From positions 1 through 45,485 of the forward strand of contig JAWQRO010000263.1 in the NCBI GenBank assembly GCA_033557835.1: a stretch of DNA of 45,485 bases, given 5' to 3'. The stretch's first letter is position 1, and each line of letters starts with the position of its first letter. Shown here in pieces: positions 21,008 through 31,120 of this stretch. The notes under the pieces are model-generated. The model saw only the letters and a program-made list of their open reading frames with translations, was not told the DNA's origin and did no database searches. Both the position numbers and the translations under genes were made by a program. Source of the DNA: Helochares maculicollis. Its lineage: Eukaryota > Arthropoda > Insecta > Coleoptera > Hydrophilidae.

Positions 21008-23355
21008 TTATGTGTCTTCTATTGTTGGAAGCCAAAATGCCATGTTTGTACAAGCTGACGCTAACATCATGTATTTAGGATTAAATTGGACGCACTGTAC
21101 AGGGCCAGGATGATCTGCATTTAGAACACAAACTTTGTAACCAGTGTCTGCATTCCATACATGCACTCTACCGTCAGTAGAGCCGCTAAATATGAACTGT
21201 GAGTCAGGACTAAACGATGCTTCTATAGGTATTCCTTTGTTATTTAAATGTCCAGTGAAAGTTTGCAAAGGAGTTCCATGGAAAGCATCTACTAATCTAA
21301 TAATTGAACCATTTGTGCTGATTAAAATCGTTTTGCCATCTCTTGAGAATTTAAGTCCTGTCCAATCACATTCTTTTTCTTGGGTCAGTTTAAATGTTAC
21401 GAACGGTCCCTGAAATGGGAGATAAAAATGTAGTGTAAATATGAAGAGGACAACCAAAATTGCAGTTGCAAATGTAATTTATTCTACCCGGAAATTGCTA
21501 CTGTGATCAAAAAGTAAGGTGAATTTGTTTGTAAAATATAATTTTTTTATTTATTCATCAAAATCAAGTTCATCCCCTCCAAAGAAATCCCCGTCCGATA
21601 AAACGCAGTTTTCCCAACGCTTTTTCCAGTCCTCGAAACATAGTGACTTTCCGATATAGCATTCAAGACCCTCTTTGATTCGGGTTTTATTTCCTCAATC
21701 GTATCAAAATGGTATCCTCGCATTGGCCTTTCGAGTTTGCTGAATAGCCAGAAGTCGCACGGAGCTAAATCAGTTGAATACGGTGGTTGCGGAACGATAT
21801 GGATTGAGTTTTTCGCAAAAAAGTCACGAAGAACCAATGCAGTATGATATGGTGCATTTGGCACAAATCGAGACTTGACGCATTTAAAACACAAAAAAAT
21901 CCTTCAAAATGGTTTGGGCTGAGCCAAATAGTATTCCAACATTATCTGCGAGGTCTCTAATTGTCAATCGACAATTTTCAAGCACCAAATCTTTGATTTT
22001 CTGGACGTGGCACTCATCGGTAGACTTTGATGGTCGTCCAGAGCCCGATTCGTCTTCAACGCATTCTCTGTCCGCTTTGAAGTGGTTGTACCACTTATAA
22101 ACTTTTTTTGTGCCATAGTTTGATCACCAAAGGCCTTCCGCAACATTTTCAATGTATCTGCACAAGAATATTTGTTTTGCAAAACAAAATTTTGCTCAGC
22201 AAAATCCCCCATTGTAAATATCGAAAAATTAACTTACAAAAACACGTGTAACTCGGAGATAATTAAAGCTTTTGACAAACAGACACTTAGCAAATGTTAT
22301 AGATAGTCCTAGCCACATAGGAAAAAAATTTACCTGCCTTCCTAATGCCCCCGAATTTTAAATGACAATTTCACCTTACTTTTTTGATCACAGTATTACT
22401 TACAAATAATGCGTAATAATACATATTGTGTAATAGATGAACAAAAAAGGGGAATATATAATAACTCTACAACTGCATTTTAATATACTGGTGTCGAATT
22501 TAATCCACCTTAAGAGTATTTGAGCTATCTTTAATTATATTAAAATTGATAACACTTAATTATTCATCTCAAGTTTCTCCAAGCTGGCTGGGTTATATTA
22601 CTGATTCCAATCGAGAACATAATTATGTTAAATTAGCTGTACCAGCCTGAAGCTTCAGAGAACACGGGCGTTAATCAGAAAAAACAGTACGCGAAGAATA
22701 ATATAACATCACGGTGAAATTGTTCCATCTTTAGTAGGTTTTAATGGAGTAATATTGCATTATAGTATATGAATATATCAAGATAAGTTATAAAGTTGTA
22801 TCATACCTTATCGAAAGATCGTAAGTCATATAATTTAATGCATTCAGAATTGACACCTGCTGCGAATATTAATCCCTCGGGGTCATAAGCCGCTACAGGT
22901 CGCCCAGAAAGATGCATTAATCCCTGGCAATTTGGAGAACGCAAATCCCATAAACGTAGTGTTTTATCCATAGAGCCAGAAAGAAAAGTATCTTCCACTG
23001 GTGATAAACATAACGACACCACTTTTTTGGTATGGCCAGGAAAGTATCGTATGTACTTATTATCATGCAAGGATAAATATCGAATAGTGTCATCTACTTT
23101 GGTAGAACTGTGTATTGCGGTGTTTTTTGCATGTGTAAAATGGATCAAATCCACCCCATACTTTTTACTATTAACTGTCCTGATTTGTGTACCCTTCTCG
23201 CAGTCGTATATGACAATTTGATCGTCCTCGCTGCAAGAAATTAGTGTTTCACCGCTCGGCGAGAAATCTATGCTGTTAATTTTGTCAGTGTTTTCACGAA
23301 ACACTTTAGCCACTCTAAAGCTTCTAACAACCTGATCTATTAGTTTCATCTTCAT
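21008..23355 (-). CDS. WDR82: WD repeat-containing protein 82 (Swd2 homolog)
   Basis: Beta-propeller subunit of the SET1/COMPASS H3K4 methyltransferase and of the PNUTS-PP1 phosphatase complex. It binds Ser5-phosphorylated RNA polymerase II and promotes termination. Two exons: 22807-23355 (183 codons) and 21008-21409 (133 codons plus stop), in phase 0, total 316 residues. Family blocks are nearly unchanged: SFRVAKVFRENTDKINSIDF, KKYGVDLIHFTHAKNT, DDTIRYLSLHDNKYIRYFPG, SGSMDKTLRLWDLRSPNCQG, DPEGLIFAAGVNSE, then GPFVTFKL, WTGLKFSRDGKTILISTNGS, and the end ASACTNMAFWLPTIEDT. The start could be Met1 or Met3 (MKLIDQ matches the vertebrate start). The 1397-base intron contains an inserted mariner. 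Confidence 0.97.
21501..22393 (-). mobile_element. internally deleted mariner in the WDR82 intron
   Basis: Left end CTGTGATCAAAAAGTAAGG and right end CCTTACTTTTTTGATCACAG are inverted copies differing mainly by one base in an A run. TA duplications flank both ends (21499-21500 and 22394-22395). At 893 bases it is about 400 short of a full mariner; the missing part is the middle of the transposase. It is inserted in the same orientation as WDR82. Confidence 0.95.
21547..22212 (-). pseudogene. mariner transposase remnant (both ends, middle lost)
   Basis: An N-terminal piece (22212 down to 21964) has the HTH start typical of mariners (FAEQNFVLQNKYSCADTLKM followed by AFGDQTMAQKKF). A C-terminal piece (21894 down to 21547) has NAPYHTALVLRDFFAKNSI and PPYSTDLAPCDFWLFSKLER, which carries the third catalytic Asp. 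The segment with the first catalytic Asp is absent, and the second (normally HDNAP) reads VPNAP. The protein cannot be active. Confidence 0.9.
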
Positions 23356-23439
23356 CTGTGCGGCGTTTTTAATAATTTATTCACTTTTTATACGTAACGT
23401 TTTATCAAACGTCAGCTTAGCACAACCTAAACAAAGAAT
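23356..23439. promoter_or_regulatory. probable bidirectional promoter, WDR82 / upstream-facing exon
   Basis: Only 84 bases separate the WDR82 start codon from an ATG on the opposite strand (23440) that is followed by a consensus splice donor. If both are real, the two leaders must be very short or overlap. No defined core element recognised. Confidence 0.35.
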
Positions 23440-23460
23440 ATGTCGGACGCCGTATCCGGT
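23440..23460 (+). CDS. candidate 7-codon first exon, gene unknown
   Basis: ATG followed by codons for SDAVSG and then a consensus donor GTGAGT at 23461, phase 0. The stretch is GC-richer than its surroundings and lies head-to-head with WDR82, as expected for a paired promoter. I found no downstream exon entering in phase 0 between here and AARS1, so the gene is unidentified. It could also be chance. Confidence 0.3.
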
Positions 23461-25340
23461 GTGAGTAATTATCCAATATTAATGTTTAGATTCCTTGAGA
23501 TTTTGAGATGATTCAGCAACTTTTAAAGTTTTTAACATAAAATACAAAATGAACACGCGGGTGAAAATATGATATTTTCATATCGCAGGTTTAAAACTGG
23601 ACTCCACTTGACTCTACTTCCGCTAAGCGATCGTTAACATCAATGTACAAATTACAAGAGTCAAGAAGAAAAACCTTATGTACACTATAAAACCTGTAGT
23701 ACAAAGCGCAGGTATTTAATATACTATCACACAAATAGTCACCATATATTTAATATATATAATGATGTTTTGTACTGGAATTAATAAGCAATTATTATTT
23801 TGAATGTTATTTAAACATGATTGATGGGCGCTTATCAATAGAGGAATACAAGTGTGAAAATAGAGACAGGACATTTCAGTGGCGGGCCATTGCGCTATTG
23901 CGTGGTATATTCCATATCTGTTCAGTGTTATATTCTGAATATAATTCTAACATGCTGTACAACGCCTTTTTTGTGCTATAAAAATCTGAAAAACATTTAA
24001 GCTTCTTATCAAACAATATAATGAATAAAAAAACAGAACCAGTACAAAACTTGTGATATAAACCGAAATTTGGGACATGCTTATGTATCCACGGTTGCAT
24101 ATTATTAACAATTATTTAAATCTGCGCAAATGTATACACGAATGTATGAATCACAATTATAAGAAATTTTACTCGTCATTTCAACAACGGAATCTGTTGC
24201 AATATATATTCGATTTTACATATGAACTTTTGGGATATTTTGGATTCACGCAAGACGAAAAACTTTATGCAAAAGCACGATCTAAATTGGGCTTTACAAA
24301 TGCAAATTGAATCTATGCAGCAATAAATTGAATTTAAACAAGTACTGCTTTGAACAATAAAATAGTGAAGATAAGGTAGCGCGCTGTATTTAAAAGTTGA
24401 CGTCAAACTTGTGTCTCACTTGCATAGGAACTCTGTGCATTTACATCATCCATACATGTGGTCATAATTATCGATTTATAAGTGAAAATATTGATAAGGA
24501 ATACATTTCACGTGCCGGTATGTTTGCTATTATATTTTTACTATATTTTAAGCAGGAAACAAATAAGTATTATTTCTAGAATAAATGACAAGTCCATATG
24601 GACCAGGCCTTTCAATGCATTCAAACCACGACTTGTTCTAAATCATTCACTACTTTTGAAAGTAGATCATATTCTTCATTCGGTACGCCTTTCGATCTGG
24701 TTAAAATTTAGGTGCGGCCTAGAAAACTATATCTTAACATATTAGCTAACTATTTGTTCCTCAAAATTCATGGCAATTCGAACAAAAATATTTAAATAAT
24801 CTAAAAATGCTCTAATTTGTGCAACGGCTGCATAGAAAAATATACAGCATACTTTGTACTATTGGCATTTTAATGACCTTTAGTTCTTGTTGTTTTCATA
24901 AACATGCTTTCGGTTTAGTCTTTTCGGTTGCACTTACAGATATTATTTTTTTTGTCATTTAGCTATATTTTTTTGGAAATGAACTGAATAAATGATACAA
25001 TTAAACAGGAGGTATTACAAGTATATTGCAGACATATTCCTCAATGATCACATTGTGTACATCATGAGATTCTCTTACTAACACAACTTTTAAAGAAGAA
25101 AAATGATCCAATATGCTTCATATTTGGAACACAGCAGAATATATGATTATTCTTCCAGTTTTATTTGCAGTCGGCGCTGATGCAATAAACAATTTTTTTG
25201 ATAAATATCCCTGCAATAGTTACTCCTAACTAATAATTACACATTAATTATGTATGACCAATAAAAGCTTGTTAACCAACTTAAATCTACAATTTAACCG
25301 AGTCTAATATTTTACTGCATTTATGTTTAGATTAAAATTG
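23461..25340. other. no recognisable gene
   Basis: AT-rich. A 77-codon open frame at 24077-24310 with a nearby AATAAA (24322-24327) has no recognisable domain and no acceptor linking it to the exon at 23440. No repeat relationship noticed. Confidence 0.45.
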
Positions 25341-25790
25341 TAAATGTATTGGCAAAGTGTGAAATGTATGTCTTTGATTCCGTAATGTTGGTAGTCATTT
25401 TATTTAGTAATTTGGATAAACTTTGCGTGTTTTCACAATGTTTTTTTAATTTCTTACTTAATTGTAGACATCTTAATATCTAATAGAGTAAACTTTTGAA
25501 ACGAACCATGGGGCAGCAATTATTTTTAGTGTTTGAAATCTCTCCAGTACCCCGATATTGAAGTTTGATGCTGTTCCCCACAATTGAATCCCATATATCT
25601 GAATAGGTTTCAATATTGTTTTGTTAATAAGTATCTTATTTTGCACCGCCCTTTTAGGTTTTCTCTTAATGAGCCAGTAGATGTTATTGCATTGTAAGCA
25701 GTTGTCTGCATTTAGCAATTATATGTTTTTAAAATATTAATCCTGTATTCAGACGAAGGTCCAGATATTTGTTATTGTGTTTGAAATTTC
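25341..25790 (-). mobile_element. Jockey-type non-LTR retrotransposon remnant (ORF2 C-terminus)
   Basis: The minus-strand translation carries, with a few stops, the classic Jockey-clade region after the reverse transcriptase palm: NNKYLDLRLN, then NNIYWLIKRK, KTILKPIQIYGIQLWGTAS, NIGVLERFQTLKIIAAPWFV, and a decayed TIK...EIKKTL...KHAKFIQ tail. Expected family forms are KYLGL.LD, MYWLIG.KS, KTILKPIWTYGIQLWG and APWYV. Only the 3' part of the element is present, as is normal for 5'-truncated insertions. Confidence 0.87.
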
Positions 25791-26212
25791 AGGCAAGATT
25801 TCTTGTTTTATTGCTTATTCTGTGCGCTTGTTCAACAATCCTATTTATAGTCAAATTGATAATCTGGTATAATTTTGCTTGCTTTGAAATATGTGGTTCA
25901 GTTTTTGAAATGAATCGAGTTATCTGAATCTGAAATAGATAAAATGGATTTACAGAATTTTATTAAATAAATGCTATGTACCTTACTCCTTTATCGAAGA
26001 TTTACCTTAATACTTTCATTGTGATTAACTCATCGTTTGGAGCCTTCTCAGTGTATAATTAATTGTCGAATGCATTTTGCACTTGCTGTGAAGTTCGTTT
26101 TTCTATTGTCATTTACCATCTATTGGATGGTACGAGTTTCGAAAATGTTTGAACTCTTCATCTTCCTTATAGTTATATTAGAATATATTTTCTTAATGCA
26201 CATTTTAAAAAA
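25791..26212. other. no recognisable gene
   Basis: AT-rich sequence between the Jockey remnant and the next repeat block. Nothing recognised. Confidence 0.5.
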
Positions 26213-26308
26213 TCTGGAGTGTCTCCATTCAACATTCCCGTATAAATATATGTACGACATAAAAGTACCCGCAATTAATAATAATAAAACTACAAACACT
26301 TACATGCG
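26213..26308 (-). repeat. 96-base block shared with 39893-39988
   Basis: From CTGGAGTGTCTCC to ACTTACATGCG this block aligns without gaps to 39893-39988, with about nine mismatches. At the second locus it joins directly to the interspersed repeat; here it is separated from it by about 220 bases, which suggests one longer family with internal deletions. Confidence 0.75.
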
Positions 26309-26527
26309 CTTCAAAACTAAAAGGAAAAGTTTTAATATTCATAATTAACACTAAAGTCAATGTCTATATTCAATACATTAATATATTCATAAGGAATATT
26401 CAATTATTTTTCAGTACATATATATCATCGGAATATTTTTGATATTTCTTTATGTAATGTACAATACCTTGTGTTTAAAAATATATATACTCTGAACTAG
26501 TCTACAATATGGAACGTTTGTAAATAC

Positions 26528-27020
26528 CCTTTGCAAAGGCTTGCATTTTAAAATGTGAATTCATAACTAAAGGAAGGGTCCAATTTTAGGATATAACTAA
26601 AAAATGAAATTTATGACAGTAAAGTCTCATTTCCGGTTTTTAAATTTACACGGAACTATTTGTTATTGATATATTTTCCATGTTTAGCATTTTTGTAAAA
26701 TTTATATTTGTGAGTTTTTGTGAAAATTAAGATGTCCACGAAATTTCAAACTGTGTAGGTAAACGGGTACTTCCGATGGATGTACATGCCTCAAAAGTTT
26801 CTACAGATCTAAGTTTTTGCAATAATAGCCGTATACCAAATTTCATCGATCCACCTCAAACGGTCTGACCGCTATCGTATTTACATACACATACACACTA
26901 CATGCCTAAAATGGTCTAAATGGATTCAGAGGCACTCAAAATGTGGAGATCCGTCAAAATCTCAATGATCCCAATACCTTCACTTTACTATACTTCATAC
27001 AGTATTAAGGGAATGTAAAA
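26528..27020 (-). repeat. interspersed repeat family, copy 2
   Basis: Inverted relative to the copy at 8262-8790. Shared blocks are CCCTTTGCAAAGG, AACTAAAGGAAGGGTCCAA, TTCCGGTTTTTAAATTTACA, GGTACTTCCGATGGATGTAC, AGCCGTATACCAAATTTCAT, GATCCGTCAAAATCTCA, and the end GGGAATGTAAAAA. It ends about 150 bases before the AARS1 start codon, so it may lie in that promoter or in a 5' intron. Confidence 0.75.
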
Positions 27021-27168
27021 AGTATATGGAAATATTTTTATCATTTTTGATTATACACAATAAACTAATCTTCACTACTAGTGCTTTCAAAGGCCGACGT
27101 ACTGAACTATGTCGTATACTGTGTAGAAATACATAAATATTGTTACAGTCATAAATAAATTCAACACC

Positions 27169-30100
27169 ATGAATACCCAAATGACAGCAAAGGAAATTCG
27201 CAGTGCCTTCATAGACTTCTTTAAGGGAAAGAAGCATGAGTATGTCCACTCTTCATCGACAATCCCACTTGATGATCCAACTTTACTCTTTGCTAATGCC
27301 GGCATGAATCAATTCAAACCAATATTTTTGGGCACTGTTGACCCCAACAGTGACATGGCCAAATGGGTTCGAACTGTCAACACTCAAAAGTGCATTAGAG
27401 CAGGAGGTAAACACAACGACTTGGACGATGTGGGTAAAGATGTCTATCATCATACATTCTTCGAAATGCTTGGCAATTGGTCTTTTGGCGATTATTTCAA
27501 AAAAGAAATTTGTTCTTGGGCCTGGGAGCTCTTAACTGAAGTTTTACATTTACCTAAGGAACGATTATATGTTACTTACTTTGGAGGCGACGAGAAAGCT
27601 GGTTTGGAACCTGATGAAGAATGTCGGCAGGTAAAAACTTTGGCACTTTTCCATTACTTTCGTCTCAGAAGAGCTTAGATTGTATAGATTTTTCTCTTAG
27701 ATATGGTTAAATCTGGGAGTAAAACCGACTCATGTCCTTCCTGGGAATATGAAAGATAACTTCTGGGAAATGGGTGAAACTGGACCTTGTGGGCCATGCT
27801 CAGAACTTCATTTCGATAGGATTGGCGACAGAGAAGTTCCTCATTTAGTAAACCAAGACGATCCTGACGTTTTGGAAATTTGGAACCTTGTCTTCATCCA
27901 GTTTAACCGAGAATCTGATGGATCCTTAAAACTGTTACCCAAAAAGCACATTGATTGTGGCCTTGGCTTAGAACGTTTGGTATCTGTTATTCAAAATAAG
28001 CGTTCTAATTATGATACTGATTTATTTATGCCATTATTTAGTGCCATTCAAAAAGGTACAGGAGCTCCGCCATACCAAGGCCGAGTTGGAGATGAAGACG
28101 CCGATGGTGTCGACATGGCTTATCGTGTCCTAGCAGATCATGCTCGCACCCTTACGATTGCTTTGTCAGATGGGGGTAATCCAGATAATACTGGAAGGGG
28201 CTATGTATTAAGAAGAATTTTAAGGCGTGCTGTTCGTTACGCAACCGAGAAATTAAATGCGAAACCTGGATTTTTTTCTACGTTGGTTAATACTGTCGTT
28301 GAAGTCTTGGGAGACACCTTCCCCGAAGTAAAAAAAGACCCGCAAAGTATTATTGACACGATAAATGAAGAAGAGGCGCAATTTTTGAAGACACTTTCAA
28401 GAGGGCGCAATTTACTTAATAGAACAATTGATAAACTAGGAGGTTCTAAGACATTGCCTGGTGATGTAGCTTGGAGATTGTATGATACCTACGGCTTTCC
28501 TGTTGATTTAACACAGCTTATGTCTGAAGAAAAGGGTCTTACAGTGGACATGGAGACCTACGAAGAATCAAAGAAACTCGCTCAAATTGCTTCACAGGTA
28601 ACTTTAATTCAGTTTGGTACTGTTCGACTAAGCTTGAAAAAATATACACACATTTTATAGATTTTCTCAAAGTAATACCTATTTTTGCTGTCATCTTTTA
28701 AATGTTTTCATTTTCCAAACATGGTATTTGATTGCCATATTTAATCAAAATATTTTTGTAGGGTAAAGGAACAGGAGTTGAAGACACAGTCAATTTAGAT
28801 GTACACGCAATAGTAGAACTTCAAAACAAAGGTGTTCCACCAACTGATGATTCTGGTAAATACAAATATTCCGCCGAAAGTGGCATAAATGAAGAATACA
28901 AATTCGAAAGTTGCCAAGGCACTGTAATTGCTTTAAGATGCAATAAGCAGTTTGTTGAAGAAGTTACTTCAGGGCAAGAATGTGGAGTTCTGCTCGACAA
29001 AACTTGCTTTTATGCTGAGCAAGGAGGCCAAATATATGATTTAGGCTATCTTGTGAAAGTAGGCGATGAAAGTGTGGAATTTACTGTAAAAAATGTTCAA
29101 GTTCGAGGAGGGTACGTAGTACACATAGGAAATATAGAAGGAACCCTCAAAGTTGGAGATAAAGTAGATTTGCATTTAGACATTTCCCGCAGGAGATTTG
29201 TTATGAATAACCATACTGGGACACACATTCTAAATTATGCTCTTAGGAAAGTCCTTGGTACTGAAGCTGATCAAAGAGGATCCTTAGTAGCTCCTGATAG
29301 GCTACGTTTTGACTTCACTAACAAAGGTGCCTTAACCGTGGAACAAGTTAAAAATACTGAACTTGCTTCCAAAGATCTAATAAGTAAAAATGATGAAGTG
29401 TTTGCTAAAGAAACCAATCTAGGCTTAGCAAAGACTATTAATGGATTACGTGCCGTATTTGAAGAAACGTACCCTGATCCTGTAAGAATTGTTTCAATCG
29501 GGGTTCCAGTTGAACAACTCGAACAAGATCCGTTTGGCCCTGCTGGTGCAAAAACTTCAATAGAATTTTGCGGAGGCACTCACTTGCGTTATGCTGGTCA
29601 CATTGGGGACTTTGTCATTGCAAGCGAAGAAGCCATTGCTAAGGGAATTAGACGTATCGTAGCTCTTACAGGGCCTGAAGCCACGAAAGCTTTGAAAAAA
29701 TATGAACTCCTTGAAAATCGACTTAACGAAATTAAGTCTCTCGTCGATGAAGATAAAACTGGTGCAAAATCAAAAGATCTCGTCAAGAAAATCGTAGAAT
29801 TGACTGAAGAAGTTTCTCAGGCTACAATACCATATTGGAAGAAAGATGAACTTAGAACTTCTTTGAAAAACCTGAAGAAGGCCTTAGACGACAAAGAGCG
29901 TGCCGGTAAAGCTGCAGTTGCCACTCAAGTTGTAGATGAAATTAAAGTGTTCCTCCAAGCAAATCCGAATTTGCCCATTTTAGTCAAGGAGTTAAAGGCT
30001 TACTCAAATACCAAAGCTTTGGACTCTGCTTTAAAGCAAGTAAAAGCTTTAAGTCCAGAAACTTCCGCCATTTTCTTTTCAGTAGACCCAGATACCAACA

Positions 30101-30303
30101 AGATCTTTTGCTTATCTGCGGTTCCAAAATCAGCTATTGAAAAAGGGCTCAAAGCTAATGAATGGGTCACAAATATTGCACAAAAAATGGAAGGAAAAGG
30201 AGGCGGTAAACCAGATTCAGCCCAAGCTTCAGGAAAAAATCCCGCTTGCTTAGAAGAAGTATTGAAGTTGTCCAAGGCTTTTGCTGAAGCAAAGTTGTCA
30301 TAA
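27169..30303 (+). CDS. AARS1: cytosolic alanyl-tRNA synthetase
   Basis: Charges tRNA-Ala and edits mischarged Ser and Gly. Three exons, phase 0 throughout: 27169-27630, 27701-28597 and 28762-30303, total 966 residues (human 968). The catalytic domain has FANAGMNQFKPIF, KCIRAGGKHNDLDDVGKD, and WEMGETGPCGPCSELHFD. Then come the tRNA-recognition region (RVLADHARTLTIALSDGG, GRGYVLRRILRRAVR) and the editing domain with zinc ligands H604 and H608 (NHTGTHILNYALR) and C723 and H727 (FCGGTHLRY). The C-terminal C-Ala domain includes KMEGKGGGKPDSAQASG. There is no mitochondrial presequence. TTGTTACAG just before the leader could be an acceptor for a non-coding first exon. Polyadenylation signal AATAAA at 30367-30372. 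Opposed to MTG2, which converges from the right. Confidence 0.98.
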
Positions 30304-30450
30304 ATGCGTTCATGTTTATACTTTTAAGTATAAAGTTACATCATACCAGTGCAACTTAATTTTCTTAATAAACCATATTTATATTAAAGCATTTTTATTC
30401 AATCTTATTGTACCAATATTTAACAAATATACGTAGAATAGATTAGTTAA

Positions 30451-30923
30451 CATTGTGACTGCCATGGGATATTCATCCCTCTAACGAAGACTATCATTAG
30501 TATTACATTAGTGGTGCACATAATATTTGTATTATGGTTAGCTGTTTATAAGAATGTACTATGAGAGATAACAATGACTTTGATGAAATATTAGACTCGA
30601 AAGAAGAATCATCTGACTCTGAAAATGGCATAAATAAAGGTATAGTATAGATGTAGAAGGTGAGGTAAACTGTCAAGGGTACTTGGTTGGTTTAGGCTTG
30701 TATTTTTGTAACTTCTGCTGAAATGACTAGCCTTAACTCACGTAAAGGTTGCTAATTTGTTAGGGTTAGAATGTAACAACACACTGGAAATAAAAAATGT
30801 CTGGATTCATGCTGAAGTAAGTAAAAGTAATTAGTGTGAACTATAATGGGTGACCCATTATAGCAAGAGATTCAAGTCATCCACATGAAATGTTACAACT
30901 TAGAACTGAGTGCAGTCAAAGGG
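30451..30923 (+). mobile_element. short piggyBac-like element
   Basis: A 473-base segment flanked on both sides by TTAA (30447-30450 and 30924-30927), the target site of piggyBac elements. The right end reads GTGCAGTCAAAGGG; the left end starts CATTGTGACTGCCATGGG, an imperfect inverted match around GACTGC. Inside, an ATG at 30561 opens 29 acidic codons (MRDNNDFDEILDSKEESSD), like piggyBac transposase N-termini, then stops at 30648. A perfect palindrome lies at 30841-30863, with arms CTATAATGGGT and ACCCATTATAG around one G. Best read as an internally deleted derivative. The weak left end keeps confidence moderate. Confidence 0.5.
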
Positions 30924-31120
30924 TTAAATAACTGGCTATATTTTGTGTAAAAGCCAATGACATTTTTAAAGACACACTTTCATAGGTTGCATTTACATAT
31001 GTTGTTCTCATTTCATAAATGGGGTTCTAGTAATTATATTGGAAGATATGAGAATTGGGATTTCATTTCATTTGCGTCATAAATAAAACAATTGATTTTT
31101 AAATAAATTTATTTAAGACA

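Noticed and set aside
24077..24310. 77-codon plus-strand open frame with a nearby AATAAA
   Set aside because: There is no AG acceptor between the in-frame stop at 24059 and the ATG, so it cannot continue the exon at 23440. Composition is AT-rich and no domain is visible.
26037..26348. 103-codon plus-strand open frame
   Set aside because: Its right part overlaps the 96-base repeat block, so it is not a gene.
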